Shown: positions 10,973-23,545, numbered from the stretch's first letter. The stretch: DNA of 64,000 nucleotides from Pogostemon cablin (GCA_023678885.1 CM043001.1:29504408-29568407), one strand, 5' to 3'. Notes: a model not told the origin generated them from the letters alone. Made by a program: numbers and translations.

Positions 10973-11371
10973 TGTGATCACACACACACTTATGAATAAA
11001 CTGAAGAACAACAAAGCAAGTATAGTGGGGTTCGGCTTGATGAAGCCTACGTCCACTCTTAAAAGTGTGTGAATCTTATTGATGAACTTAACAACACGTG
11101 GAGAGGAATTGAACTTCTAAAACTTGTGAATAAACCCTAATTTCTATCTTCAGGTTTATATGTGTGATTGAGGGATGATCTGCAACTTAATGCAGCTGCA
11201 TGCTTCAACTGATCACCATCATCACCCTTCATACAAACTTGATCTCTACTGTTCCTCTTATGCCAACTCCTTAATCCTCTTTAAGTTGACTCAACCAATC
11301 TCCTTCTTCCACGTGTTATAATACTGATTTCACACCACAAACTTACATGCAAGACTCTATATTCTCAACAA
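10973..11371 (-). mobile_element. Copia-type LTR remnant with adjacent polypurine tract
   Basis: Read on the minus strand, AAGGTGGAGAAT (a common Copia polypurine tract) is followed by TGTTGAGAATATAG, and the LTR-like sequence ends GTGTGTGATCACA. The stretch AAGAGTGGACGTAG....CGAACC.CACTATAC is shared with the solo LTR at 23870-24431, so the two are relatives. The interior of the element is lost apart from roughly 100 bp at 11372-11480. Confidence 0.6.
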
Positions 11372-11900
11372 TTCTCCACCTTATAGATCTTGCATCAACC
11401 TCAGTAAGACTCAAACACCCCACCCTGCTGTGTTAAGGGTACAGCCACCCCTTCTCTTTTACTTATTGCATACTGAACAAGTTCTTACACAACCTAAACT
11501 TGTGAGTTGGTAATAAAATCACGAAAGCAATTTGGCGAAAACTAATTAAGATAGAGACAACAAGAAACAGTACGTAGTTAAACAGAACAAAGGCATGAAG
11601 AGCATATACACAGAATTTGAAGTTTAATGGTATGGTAAATCATGTATATATGTTAGAGATGGAAAAAACATATTTTCTCCACCCTGTATAACCTACAAGG
11701 GATCTAAAGAAATCTTCCTTAACATTAATTTAATGTCCTCCTCAATGCACTCATCACATATATATATCTAACTAATAAACACATTTAGTGGGACAACCAA
11801 CAATGTATCCGAAACATATATCATCCGAAACACATCTCTAGCTAATACGATGCGACAGGACAACAACCTAAGACGAGAGCCACTGGTTCATGCGATCAAA
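11372..11900. other. Copia remnant and probable 3' UTR of the diphosphatase gene
   Basis: The left part continues the Copia remnant, including the tract on the minus strand. The right part, about 11700-11900, is the likely 3' UTR of the gene at 11901. Nothing else is recognised. Confidence 0.45.
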
Positions 11901-12860
11901 CTAGCTACGAAAAACCATCTCTTGAGTCTTTAATCTATCCGTACCAGTGATCAACAAACGGTCTTCAAAAAGATCGACACGTCCGAATGCATTGGTCCCC
12001 GGAGGGCACTCTAACGCTGCTTCAAGTATCCGGTGGTGTACACCGTACGAGTCCACCGAGTATCCACCCTTGTGGTCATGACCAGCCAGACAAACCTTCA
12101 CACATTTGTACCCATGAATCAAATCCATCACTTCCTTGTAGTTCCACAACAATGCTTCGTTCGATGATGCGCCAGGATCCAACGGAAGATGGCAACATAC
12201 CACCACTTTCTGGTTTTTCTTCGTCGCTTCCTGGAGGACACGGTCTAGCCATTCCAACTGCTCTCGCCCGATTGCTCCATTGAACATTAAGAACCTTCTA
12301 TCCAACCCCACAAGCCCTTCCGGACTATTCTTATCCGGATTTGGATTTCTTTCCATGAGGAAGTTGATGGCTTTTATTGTGTCAGGATGATCCTTGGGCC
12401 AGCCAATTGCACTTACATCATAACCATCGAGTACTATAAATCTATACTCTGGAATCGGGGAGAAGTCATAGTAGGCATGACAGCCATGTCCACGAATGCT
12501 TAGCAACGGAAGCAACTTCTCCCGGGGGAGATTGTACAGACAGTGGTTCCCAATCATGTGGTAAACAGGGCCGTTGAAACGATTATATTCACCGACTATG
12601 TTTTTGAAAAGTGATAGAGATTGGTCCTTGGGGCAGAATCCATCGACAGAGTCACCAAAGTTGAGTACGAATTTAAGCTTCTCTTCATTCCATTTCTTTA
12701 CTGCTCGTTGCAACACGAGCAGGCTATGCCTGTAGTAGCGAGGAACACCAAGAAACGAGTAGCCATCGGGAATGTCAGCATACTGGACATCAGATATCAC
12801 TCCAAAGGAAGCTAGAGGCTGCTTTTCTTGTGCTTTGTTAAGCCCATATGGATATCCCAT
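11901..12860 (-). CDS. Manganese-dependent ADP-ribose/CDP-alcohol diphosphatase, 319 aa
   Basis: This is a calcineurin-like metallophosphoesterase of the ADPRibase-Mn family, which hydrolyses ADP-ribose, CDP-choline or CDP-glycerol and related dinucleotides to monophosphates. It is a soluble protein with no signal peptide. Metal-binding motifs appear in family order: SDVQY (D24), NFGDSVDG (D70), GNH (N105, H106), CCHLPL (H224) and AGHDHKGG (H261, H263). The typical family stretch FCPKDQS (75-81) and the length near 320 aa fit the family. The coding region is a single exon. Its ATG lies just downstream of a splice acceptor (TTTTCTAG then GG, exon starting at 12881 on the minus strand), so the 5' UTR contains at least one intron. 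The nearest good TATA box is 1.28 kb upstream at 14141-14151. All catalytic residues are present and it looks functional. The neighbours are unrelated genes. Confidence 0.92.
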   Translation of the reverse strand: MGYPYGLNKAQEKQPLASFGVISDVQYADIPDGYSFLGVPRYYRHSLLVLQRAVKKWNEEKLKFVLNFGDSVDGFCPKDQSLSLFKNIVGEYNRFNGPVYHMIGNHCLYNLPREKLLPLLSIRGHGCHAYYDFSPIPEYRFIVLDGYDVSAIGWPKDHPDTIKAINFLMERNPNPDKNSPEGLVGLDRRFLMFNGAIGREQLEWLDRVLQEATKKNQKVVVCCHLPLDPGASSNEALLWNYKEVMDLIHGYKCVKVCLAGHDHKGGYSVDSYGVHHRILEAALECPPGTNAFGRVDLFEDRLLITGTDRLKTQEMVFRS

Positions 12861-12880
12861 TTTGCAACAAAAGGAGAGGC

Positions 12881-14118
12881 CCTAGAAAATGAAAACATTG
12901 AATATATTATTATCATTATATTATTATCTTGAATGCAAAAGGACAATAAACAATCACAAAGAGTAGTTTAATTACTTGTAATCAAGAAAGCATTACAAGT
13001 TAAAGTCTTGACTATAAAAACATGATATTTTTACTATCCAATGCTATATCATATCGCGAGGAACGTAAAGAAAAACTTTTGAGCATGTAGGCACCTAATC
13101 AACATAAATGCTGCATAGATTTTACAGTGTATGAAAGTGATCAAGAATGGCGAGGATAGTCCAACTAGAAAATGGTGGGAAAGTATGTTGTATCTATCGA
13201 CTGGTTACTCGTGTAAGTACAGAGAATATAGATGTATGGGCTTGCCACCTGATCACCAAAATGGAGGTTGTTGTGATCAGATGAAACAGACTATTACACT
13301 CTAAGAACAGAGAGCAGAAAAAAAAATCGACTGCTCAGGAATGAGATCATGAAAATATATCTAATCATGATGATCATTAGATCTCATTGTAGTTTCTAAT
13401 TAGCTAGGCTCAAAGTTAAAATTCAGCATCATCAACACTTGAGTAGATAATGTAAAAGCTCCAACTTCATCAATAGCAAGACGAGAAATGTTGATAACCG
13501 GAAAACGAGAGAATGGGGAAAAAAATGGAGAACATAAAATCAAAGATGTGAAGTGATAGCTAAAAGTTCTTACATTGAAGCAGTAACACATATAATCAAG
13601 GATTCCAGTAAGTTCTATAGAAAAATGATAATGACAAGCATTGTTTTGGTACATTATATAAGGATCAATTCTTGGCATCTAAATGGCAACAATTAAAGGA
13701 AAACAACCATTTTTAATAATAATATAATCCATGAACGATTCAATGATTCTTAATAACCCCCCTTTAATAAAACATTCTTCACCAACGGTTTTGAATTAAA
13801 CCCTCAAAAATCAAACCACATTGAATATTATCGATCAATTACAGCGTAAGATTCAATAGAAGCATTAGCCCATCACATTTCACATGATTTGTAAGAAAAG
13901 AGCGAGAAAAACATGCAATAACACATGAGGTGATGAGAAACAATCAAGAAACGATCGAGTTGAAGAATATTGAAGAATTAAGACGAACCCTTCTCCAGAA
14001 ATCAAAGCTCTAATCACGTTCAAGCTGAGATTGCAGGGAAGAGGCGGAGGGTAGGGTGGGTGGTGGGGGGGGGGCGTATAGGGGGGCTGCAACCTAGGAC
14101 CCGGAGATTATATTGAAA
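12881..14118 (-). other. Probable 5' leader with intron(s) of the diphosphatase gene
   Basis: A splice acceptor sits at 12882 and a TATA box at 14141-14151, both on the minus strand, so this interval is most likely 5' UTR exon(s) and intron. The first donor could not be fixed. A C-rich run on the minus strand (12 C at 14064-14075) lies near the expected transcript start. The open frames inside it do not resemble proteins. Confidence 0.5.
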
Positions 14119-14140
14119 GATGGTCGTACGACGTTTGCTC

Positions 14141-14151
14141 CCTTTATATAT
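14141..14151 (-). promoter_or_regulatory. TATA box of the diphosphatase gene
   Basis: The minus strand reads ATATATAAAGG, a near-consensus TATA box, with expected initiation about 30 nt further along at roughly 14115. No other gene on this strand could use it. Confidence 0.6.
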
Positions 14152-15560
14152 GCCGCGCGCTTTGATCGGTTATCTAATTCGTTTAATTAATTTTCTTTGT
14201 TGATTCCAAATTAAACTCGCTTTCAATTCTACTAATTATATTTATTTTTTATTTATTCATGTTCTTTTTTTTTTTTTTTTAATCTAATAATTCCTTTTTC
14301 TTATTGAAAAGATCGGATAAGTTATAATGTTGAATTAAATATACGAAAACTCATTTCACAAGAATATGAATTATCTGATACAATAGTTATATGTAATTTT
14401 AGATAGAGTTAAATACTGAATTTTTTTTAGATATTAAATATTCAAAACTACGTATTCTCTAAAAATATTTCCATTAATAAATAAAATAAAATAAAATAAC
14501 ATAATAATTAACATTAAATTAAATATCATAAAACGCTAACAGCGAAATTAATGCAACATTTATTAATTTAATTTTTTATAATTGATAATTCTTCAAAAAT
14601 AAAACTTTGAAAGGCAAATACTCGTTCGTATCGGATTCACACTTTAACCTCGTTTTACTCATTATTATTTATTATATATGAAAAATATTAAGTAATTTTT
14701 AAATTCTGTCACCCTAATTTATCTCATTCTTTAATACATGACTATCGGACGAGGAGATGTTAAGTGATGAGTCATGAGAAATCATAATTGATTCATGTTA
14801 AGGTTCCAACAAAATAATCTGCACCTGTCAATATTTTAGAAATTCATTCAAGTCGTGGTTAAAGCTAAAAGAGACGTGCAAATGACGAAATTCCTGATAA
14901 TACAGGTATAGATTAAATGAACCAATCTATTTATTTTATTTGTTATTCTCTGGTGGAATCAGTATTATATTCTTTCTTCGATGTAATAACTAATAATCGA
15001 ATTATAAAAATTATCTAAAAATATAATATAAAATTGCATGCATGCAATTTGATAAGTGAATGTCTCATTCAATGATTTAAATCATAACATGAGCCCAACT
15101 AATTTCAAGTTGAATTGAATTACTTTTAGTTTATTTTTGTTTTATGATTATAACTTGAGCCGAATTAAATTTAAAAATATGATAAGTCATAAAACATTAT
15201 AGCTAAAATACATTTTAAAATTATTAAATTAATTAAAGTGTTAGTACTCATTTATTTATTTAGTTTTAATAAAATTTCGGTAAAACAAATAAATATGAAA
15301 AATATTAGAATATTAATTGACGTGTTTTCAATATAAAGTATAATAAAAGAAATTGATAAACTTACAACTCAAGACTGGCGTATGATGTATTAAGAAAAAC
15401 GTTAAATCTTTGGCAGTAGAATTATTATCTTAAATAAGAAACCTTATTCAGATGAAAAATAATTATCACTGCTGTCTCGAATCTAATGAACCTAAAATCT
15501 GAATACAGAACATAATAAAAGAACAGAAATTAGAAAAAACTGTTGTATCTATTTCTACAG
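14152..15560. other. Intergenic, AT-rich
   Basis: There are long A/T runs and no gene or bounded repeat that I can support. It separates the diphosphatase promoter from the 3' end of the kinase gene. Confidence 0.6.
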
Positions 15561-15857
15561 CTTTGAATCAGCAACGCTACATCACATTACATCTTAGAAC
15601 ATTCAAATACATGGCATGGCAACGACTACTGTGTAGGGATCAAAATGGTAGTGAGAGAGAAACCGTCGATTGATCTCCGTACGTCATATGATCGAATCTA
15701 TGTACATGGGTCCTAACTCGGGCAACGATTTGGCCACATCAATAGAGATCAGCACCGTTCCAACGGGATGCTGCCATGTATAGAGTGTTCTGCATCAGAA
15801 AATGCATTGCTATATCTTCACTGGCCCATGATCAAAACTACCCGTCATAAAGGAATC

Positions 15858-18799
15858 TCAGAATCTTCTTAGATGATCTCTGGTGAAGAATGGATGCCGT
15901 AGCGCCTCACTAGCTGACAATCTCTCAGCAGGATCGTATTTCAGAAGCCCTTGTACAAGGTGAATAAGATCACCCGCGGAGTGATCTACATGTTGCATGA
16001 TCAGATTTTGGAGTCGGGGCAACTTCAAGACTGCTTTAATGCTATCTCTTGATGTCGCACCCTCAGGCCAGTCCAACCTACCCCTTCTGACATATTTATC
16101 AGCATGTCGACTGCATAGAAAAATTGAGCCAGCTTAGCATAACAGGGAAAGATTAGGATTCAAACAAGAGAGCAACAAAGCTATGGCTTACTCGGCTTTC
16201 TTCAACATAGTCTGGGGAATAGGTCCAAGTACTCTTTCCATCATTGCAAGGTGTTCCAAATTCTCATGTGTTTGGAACAAAGCTTCACCCTGCATAAGCA
16301 ATTACACCGAAGTAAAAGATTAGAACATTCCATTAGATATCAAATCCACCAAAATAATCACAATATAATTGCGCTATTATACCGAGCAAAGCTCCACAAG
16401 AATACAGCCTACACTCCATATATCACAAGGATAGCTCCACCCAAGTCCTTCATGGCCAAAAGCAAAGGAATGTGATACGTTTGTACTACTAACATAAAGA
16501 AAAAAGAAGAAATGCACAAATAAAGACTTACCTAAAATGACCTCAGGAGCTCGGTAATGCCGAGTTGAAACAATGTATGATTGCTCATGCTTATCATATG
16601 TTGTGCTGCCAAAATCAATTACTTTAATGGCACTCGACTTTGGAATTCTCTTGTAATATGAACTGTCCTTGGGAGACCTTGATGAGACCTAAAAACAGAT
16701 GCCAATACTCAATGAAAAAGAAATAGTACAATAAAAGAAAAAGCCTCAAAAAAGTTGGTATATAAATCCATTCTCTAGAAGAAGTACAACTAACAAAAAT
16801 CATGCAAGCTACCTTATAGTCAGGAACTTTCAAGTAATCTGATGACACTAGTAGAATATTTTCAGGCTTCAAGTCCGTATGGATGAGGTGCAGATCATGC
16901 ATAACTGAGGTGATAGAGAAAAAAATCAACTAAGATACACCACCACAAATTTTAAGATCTGAATGGTAACCTAAATGAAATCAAATAAATGATTTTCTAT
17001 AATCTTATAATTAGAAGACTTAAGTGATACTACTACTAAAATCCATTTAATAGCATTTCTAATAAAAAATGGGTAGAAACTATTTACACACATGCTACAC
17101 ATTCCAAAAGTTGTCTGCCAATCTCACGGACAAGATCAATGGGAAATGACCGATAATTGTTTTTGCGAAGGAAATCGTATAAGCTTGGTCCAAGCTTCTC
17201 AAAGACCTGTTGAAACCATTTAAGTCCATCCACAACTTTAATCCCCATAATAGGTGTTAGGCTGGGGAAATCAATCCACCAAATCAATTATATACTTACA
17301 ATACAGATATGGTTACGATAGTCAAACCAGTTCCGTATTTGGACACAACTGCAAGGAATAAAATTGTTCAACCTCTGCAATCTTTTAGAAAAGCTAATAA
17401 AGAGTGGCAACATCATCACCAAGTAAAAGTGGACACTCACCGACTGCCACCTTTGTCATGTCTACCAAGTTGTTGGAGCACTTCTATCTCAATCATTGCT
17501 GCGTCACGATATTTCTTAATCCCACGAACAATTTTAATGGCAACCATCTCCTTTCTTTCTCTGTCCCAGCACTCAAGAACCTGACCAAAGGTACCTGCAG
17601 GGAAGGATAGCCATAAATACAGGCATAACATGAATTTTCTTAATTCAAAACAAATGATGGAATAAACGTACCTTCACCCATCTTGCCATGAATCTTATCT
17701 GAAAATATAAAAGATCAAAACACGTAAGAACAAAGCATAAAACATTGTAACATCTATAAAAAAAATATTGCATAATTTCTTCCTCAATTAAATGACCAAT
17801 TTCTTAAATGATTCAAGAAATTAAATGAAAACAGTAAAAAAATTCAAAAAACCAGAAAAGTACTCTCCACACATCCACACTTAAAACTATATCTATTAAA
17901 AAAAAAATCAAATTCAATTTATAAGATGATGAAAGCAATGATGTGGAGGTAGTTACAGCGAGGGGTTAAATTATCTCCGATCTCAAACATATAATGTCCA
18001 TCTTTGTCATCTTCTCGCCAAGGAGGTGAACCAATTCGAGCCAAGCCCTTAACAAAAAGTGAACTAGGATGGTCTGAGAGCCCCCTTGAAGGTGCATAGC
18101 TTGTCACATTTCCAATCTCTTGTCCAGAAAACAATCCTAGCTGAGCCTACACACAGGCATCCATATACATTTTCCTCAAAATTAAAAAATCACTAATTTA
18201 ATTTTGTTTAGCTCCTCCGTAGCACAGAGCACCAAACCAGTTCATTATCCCATATATCGAACCAAGAGAAACCACAAGGCAAAATGATTTTTAAGAAATA
18301 TTGAAAACAATCCACGAAAGAACATAAAAAACAATAAACAAAAATTAGTTTTTCAGTCAAGTTTCATGATTTAAAAAAATAAAGAACAAAATTTTGTAAC
18401 AGATCTGCCTAAAACATCCATCTATGGCTTTGATTTCTTCTAAAATTACGATAAAAAAACAAAAACCTAACCTCGTTATATAAAACGCTGCGAATGAACA
18501 ATAATTAGAGGATAAAGCAACAAATCAAGTCAAAACTTATATAAACCGTGCAGATCTTGAAAAATTCACACGCCACAGTATTAACATATGAAAGATAAAG
18601 GTTTTATTCATACCTGATCCAATAAAAACCATAATTTTCCATCAGATCTACAAGAAAAACCATGAAAAATAAAAAGTAAATAAATTCGAGATCTGATCAA
18701 AAATACCTTGGGGGCTTGAGGAAGAACATCCCAGCCCAGACGCGGCCTCTTTCTCGGCCTCCGATCCATCGTCAGTACCGTCACGCGCTCCATCTCCAT
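15858..18799 (-). CDS. AFC2: LAMMER (CLK-type) dual-specificity protein kinase AFC2, 11 coding exons, 430 aa
   Basis: This nuclear kinase phosphorylates SR splicing factors and in plants links splicing to temperature. I place the exons (minus strand) at 18707-18799, 17957-18146, 17672-17698, 17441-17594, 17300-17348, 17092-17206, 16813-16904, 16532-16688, 16383-16447, 16192-16289 and 15858-16110. All joints are GT-AG, keep the frame and total 1293 nt. The N terminus has the basic stretch MDRRPRKRPRLGWDVLPQA (11-29). Kinase motifs are GEGTFGQV (102-109), AIKIV, HTDLKPEN (218-225), DFGS (265-268), the APEVIL segment and the family signature EHLAMMERVLG (326-336). The protein ends HPFFTRDHLRRF. 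The length matches Arabidopsis AFC2 (about 427 aa). The 3' UTR probably runs to about 15560 and the 5' UTR starts near 18900. All catalytic residues are present. Annotation programs may fragment this gene because exon 3 is only 27 nt. Confidence 0.95.
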
Positions 18800-19096
18800 C
18801 TCCGGATTGAATGAATTATCAAGAGAGAGACTAATTGAAGAATAAATTTTTTAGGGTTTGAAGAGAGAAAAAGGTTCAAGGATAATTCGTGAGAGCGTGA
18901 AGACGATGCCTAATATTGACCTAACATGCGTGCCGAGTCGGTTGTGGCGTAATCTAACCGTACACGTGGTGCTATCACAACCCATCCTTTTTAGATGATT
19001 CTCTCTCGCTAAAAAAGCTTGGACTTATTGATAAAATAAGAAGGAAAAAAGAAAAAAGTTGGGCCCGTAGAAAAGGAATAATTCCATATAATTATA
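18800..19096. other. Kinase 5' UTR and promoter region
   Basis: The first ~100 bp on the minus strand are pyrimidine-rich, as expected of the AFC2 leader. No clear TATA box is seen. Confidence 0.45.
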
Positions 19097-19357
19097 CTCC
19101 CTCCGTCCCAAAATAATTGACACATTTTTTTTCACGAAAATTAAGAAGTATAATAATTTAATATAAAGTGAAGTGAGAGAAATAATATTTAATGTTTAGT
19201 GGATAGTTGTATTAGTGGTGAGTGTGATGTGTTTATGGGTCCATGTAAATAATTAATTGTTTTTGTGTGGGTCTCATATTCTTAAAAAGAAAATATGTCA
19301 ATTGTTGTGGGACAACCCAAAAAGGAAAGTGTGTCAATATCTCTGGGACGGAGGGAG
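19097..19357. repeat. Stowaway MITE, intact ends
   Basis: Perfect ends CTCCCTCCGTCCCA and TGGGACGGAGGGAG are flanked by TA on both sides (19095-19096 and 19358-19359). It is 261 bp and non-coding. Confidence 0.92.
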
Positions 19358-19785
19358 TACATCTATTCCCCTAATCAATTAATTTAATAAATGTATTAGT
19401 ATATTATATTATAATCATAGTTCATTTTCTTATTAAATATTTTTCTACTTTTTTCATTATAAATAATTACATTTTCCACTATATTTGAAATTTAGACGAC
19501 TGCAAAGGGTAAAATACGAAATTTCGGATGTGCGAACATGTAATTTTAATCATAATAATATACAAGTAGAATATATACATGTTTCCTATTTTCATATAGT
19601 ATATGTTTTAGGGTAATATACATTACTAAAAAAATTATATATATATATACTCTCAATTAAATAAGAAAAATATATACTTTTAATTTTAAAATTAATATTC
19701 TCATCTAAGATATATTATACTTTACCTTTTAGTTATCTTTTATTTATTACACTTAAAATATACTATATATATATAATTTAAAAAA
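19358..19785. other. AT-rich intergenic
   Basis: Nothing recognised beyond AT-rich sequence between two MITEs. Confidence 0.5.
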
Positions 19786-20071
19786 GAGTTGGTCTCTTGT
19801 GAGACGGGTTATTGGTGAGACGGATGTAAGACGGGTCAACCCATCACTAAAGTATGCTTATTTGTGGTTAAAGTGTGCTTATTTGTGGTTAAAGTATGTC
19901 GATAATAAATCAAATTATAACACACTAACATCATACTTTAATACATAATCCAACATACTTTAAAAAACATACATTAACAACCATTTAACATACTTTATTT
20001 AAATAATCGACATACTTTAACACGTCTCACAAACCGTCTCATGAAGGTAGCGTCTCACAAGAGACTTTGTC
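19786..20071. repeat. Mutator-type MITE, copy 1 (9-bp target duplication)
   Basis: The ends GAGTTGGTCTCTTGTGAGAC and GTCTCACAAGAGACTTTGTC are inverted copies. It is flanked by TTTAAAAAA at 19777-19785 and 20072-20080. The interior carries repeated AAAGTATG/CATACTTT words. The second copy is at 40966-41237. Confidence 0.85.
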
Positions 20072-20117
20072 TTTAAAAAAATCTTAGTAAATTTTAGTTA
20101 TGTTTTATTTATTACAC

Positions 20118-20119
<2 letters not shown>

Positions 20120-20164
<45 letters not shown>
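20120..20164. repeat. (AT)n microsatellite
   Basis: An uninterrupted run of AT dinucleotides, about 22 units. Confidence 0.95.
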
Positions 20165-20168
<4 letters not shown>

Positions 20169-20197
20169 AATTTTAAAAAAAATCTTATTTTTACTAA

Positions 20198-21120
20198 CAA
20201 TGATTTCAAAACCGGACCGGACCGGCCGGTTCGACCGGGAACCAGAGCCGGAACCGATCCAAAAGCCCCCTAAAAACCGCTTTTAAGGTCAAACCGGGAA
20301 AAACCGGGTTGAACCGGCTCAAACCGGAATAACCGGCGGTTCCTTTTTTTTTTTTTTTTTTCAACTTTTTTTTTAATTTTTATTTTTATTTTTTAAAATT
20401 TTCACTTTGAAACTTGAATCATCGATTAATTTAAGAGCCAACAATTCCAACAATACAAGTGAAAGGAAAGTATTGATCTTTATATGTGATCTAATACCCT
20501 TATCTTCAATAAGAAATCAATGTGGGATGAGAAAAAGAAGGAAAATCATTAGTCTTTATATAGAGTTTCAATGCTCTCTCTTTCCAATAATTAACCAATG
20601 TGGGATATTGATTAAGATGAGAAGAATTTTATTAAACAAAATATTTCCTACATGTAATTTAGTACTAACTAATTATTTGTTTAAATTTGAAATAAATAAA
20701 TTTATTTGCTTTGTATACAAAAACAAATTAAATAATTTTTTTAATAAATGTTGATTAAAATTAGAATTAATTATTTTCTTTTTATATTAGAATGAACCAT
20801 TTTAATTTTATTTTTATTTCAATTTCAATATTCATAATTAATTTTTTTGATCCATTATTTTTAATAAATGTATATTCACATGTGAATTAATATGTTAATA
20901 TAAAATTATCTATAAATAATAAATTATTAAGTTATATAAAAATATTAAATCATATATAAAATAATAAAATATTAAATAATATATAAAATAATTAAATATT
21001 ATTAAAAATAGTGAATTTTTGGTTTTTCCGGTTGAACCGCCGGTCCAGCCGGTCCGACCAGTCTGACCGTGAACCGTTGGACTCTCCGGTTTGACCTCCT
21101 GCTCGCTTATGAAAACACTG
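20198..21120. mobile_element. Non-autonomous hAT-like element, 923 bp, AACCGG-rich ends
   Basis: The left end CAATGATTTCAAAACC and the inverse of the right end (CAGTGTTTTCATAAGC) match at 12 of 16 positions. The flanks TTTACTAA (20190-20197) and TTTACTAG (21121-21128) are a 7/8 match, as expected for an 8-bp hAT duplication. Subterminal regions (20207-20345, 21019-21095) are packed with AACCGG/CCGGTT motifs. No transposase is present. The interior contains the tandem TATA/USE-like units listed separately. Confidence 0.65.
20477..20605 (-). promoter_or_regulatory. Two tandem snRNA-promoter-like units (USE-like plus TATA)
   Basis: On the minus strand TCCCACATTG (20596-20605) is followed about 33 nt later by CTATATAAAG (20554-20563). 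A second unit has TCCCACATTG (20518-20527) and CACATATAAAG (20478-20488). The plant USE is RTCCCACATCG, so each has one mismatch. The spacing resembles the Pol II class of snRNA promoters. Whether they are active is unknown. Confidence 0.35.
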
Positions 21121-21128
21121 TTTACTAG

Positions 21129-21550
21129 TGATATGTTTTCAGAAGGAAGGAGTATATAATAGGGGCAATTCATGTTTGAGCTCTGTAGGACCTGATATTC
21201 AATGTCAGTATGGCACCAAGTCCAATAGTATACATTAATGGGCTGCTAATAGGCTTTTCTTTATATCATGAGAACAGATATTTAAATCAAATTGGGCTTT
21301 GTGATTGGACTTTTACATTTTGAATACACCCTGGCCCAGCTTCTGCATTAGACGTAAACCCAATCTTAAGGTGAAACTTAATTGGGCAAGTTCAATTAAT
21401 ATGGGGCCTAAGCAGTTTGTCCAAATCATCTACGAAGAGAGTCCATGTTTAATTAGTTGACATTGTTAATTTCTCCATCTATAGGGTATCAAGAGTCCAT
21501 GTTAATTAACTGCATGCCCCATTAATTAGATAGTCATCGTACTAGTTTGA
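21129..21550. other. Intergenic
   Basis: No gene is seen; several GCCCA/TGGGC words occur without a clear bounded element. Confidence 0.5.
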
Positions 21551-21747
21551 TACGGTTGGAATCTCCTGTTATATTTTGGTATTACATCTCTTGTCGTTGG
21601 ATAATTGACACGTAGGATAAGCTATTTTATACCCTAACAATCAACCCTAAGGGGAAAGATTGAGATTTTTTTATCCGCATACATGCCACTCATCTAACGC
21701 GTGTAACAGGAGATGTAACACAAAAATGTAATAGGACATCTAAGATC
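21551..21747. repeat. MITE family 1, copy 2
   Basis: It carries the family-1 body (ACCCTAACAATCAACCCTAA, GCGTGTAACAGGAGATGTAA) and inverted ends. The perfect 7-bp duplication AGTTTGA flanks it at 21544-21550 and 21748-21754. Confidence 0.88.
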
Positions 21748-21889
21748 AGTTTGAGATGGCTAGAATACATTGTTAGGAAAAATTGTTAGTATTTTTAATC
21801 TCAATGAATTTGTCTAATTTTAAACGTTTAAAGTTGGACAAAAGAAACAGTTAACTATTATTTTTTACACAGTTTATTAAGTTTTAGTA

Positions 21890-22129
21890 TTCCCTCCATC
21901 CGCTTCTAAGACAACCATTTTCTTTTTGTACGTGGACAGTTCTAAGATTTTTATTTGCTTTTTGCACGTGGATTAAGGAGTATTATTATTATAGATAAAG
22001 TAGATAGTTGTATTAGAAGGAAGTGGTGGGTCATATTATGTACTTTTTTTACTAAATAGAGAAAATTGATATATTTAAAGCGGACGCCAGGAATAATGAA
22101 ATGGATACCTTAAAAGCGGACGGAGAGAG
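21890..22129. repeat. Stowaway-like MITE
   Basis: Ends TTCCCTCCATCCGCTT and AAGCGGACGGAGAGAG are inverted, with TA flanks. Confidence 0.8.
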
Positions 22130-22880
22130 TATAAGATTTTTACACAGTTTATGTTTTAAAAAATCGGAGCTATGCCCCCTCTCTCCCTCCGTCTATGGTT
22201 ACAGTAATACTTGTTATCTGGATGGATTACAACAACCAATCACTATATAACATTAGGATCTGCCATGTTAATTTTCATTCGTGAGAGTGTAAGACCGACA
22301 ATGACTTAATTAATTGCTAAACAAATATAGACCACTTATTTGTTTCACATGCTTAATTATTAATCTTCAATTATTGCTTTAGGACACGTTCAAATCTGAA
22401 AATGACTACGATGTTGCAGCAAAGATACAAATATCTGAGCAAAAGATCCTACCCATGATATATAATAATATAAAAAATACTAATGTCAAGATAAAATTAT
22501 GAGCCTGTTGGTTATTATTTCTATGTATGATAGACCTACAAATATAAATAAAATATCAATAATGGATCTGAGAAAATTTATTTAATGGATCTTAGCCTTA
22601 TTTATTTATTTAAGTTTTGATTTTTTATTATTCTTTAAATTGACATTTTCATTTAAAATTTAAGCTGATTGAAACATGTACAATTATGTATATCACCATA
22701 ACATTATTGTTAATAATTCACACAAAAAAAAAAAAGAGAGAGAGGTAATTGTAGTCCTTAACTTCACTTGTACTCTTAAGAGAAACATGAATCTTTAATC
22801 AATACTGCAAAAGATCATTTGTTTAATAACTAGGACGAAAAATCCAGCAACGATGATTTGAAGCTCCATGATTTCCTTCA
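22130..22880. other. Intergenic, 3' flank of P450 pseudogene A
   Basis: A lone CTCCCTCCGTC near 22190 may be half of another Stowaway element. Nothing else is recognised. Confidence 0.5.
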
Positions 22881-23517
22881 TTACAAATTAGCCTTGGTGG
22901 CGACAGCAAGAAGAGGAAGAGCCTTATGGACAGTAAGTCCAGGCCCTTCCTTCATGTCCAAGTGTTCTCCATTAGGCAATTTCCAGTTGAATTTAAGCAA
23001 CATATTTGCCAGCAAGAACTCTATTGTAGCAACTGAAAATGTAATGCCCGGACAGCCCCTTCTCCCTGCTCCGAACGGAGTATACTCATAATCGAGACGC
23101 TTAAAGTCTATAGAAGAGTTCAAGAACCGCTCCGGCTTGAAATCCTCGGGTTCATCCCAGGATGCAGGATCCCGAGATATGCCCCAGGCATTGACTATCA
23201 CCATTGTTCCTGCTGAGACGTCGTAGCCGTTGATTTCCACATCTTCACGTGCTATTCTAGGTATTAGTAGCGGGAAGGGAGGGTGACAACGAAGAGTTTC
23301 TTTGACCACAGCTTTCAGATAGTGCATCTTGTCCAAGTCATCTTGTGTGATGTTGTGTTTGTGTCCGACGATCAGTCTGATTTCACTTTGAAGTGTTTCC
23401 ATCGTCCAAGGGTGTTGTAAGAGTTCCGCCATTGCCCATTCCATAGCTACCGCGGTAGTGTCGGTTCCAGCTAAATATGCATCCTGCAATCGAAGTATAT
23501 ATACTCCATATAATAAT

Positions 23518-23545
23518 ATTGATATTGATATTGATATTGATATAT
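23518..23545. repeat. (TTGATA)n microsatellite in the locus A intron
   Basis: About four and a half copies of TTGATA. Confidence 0.85.
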
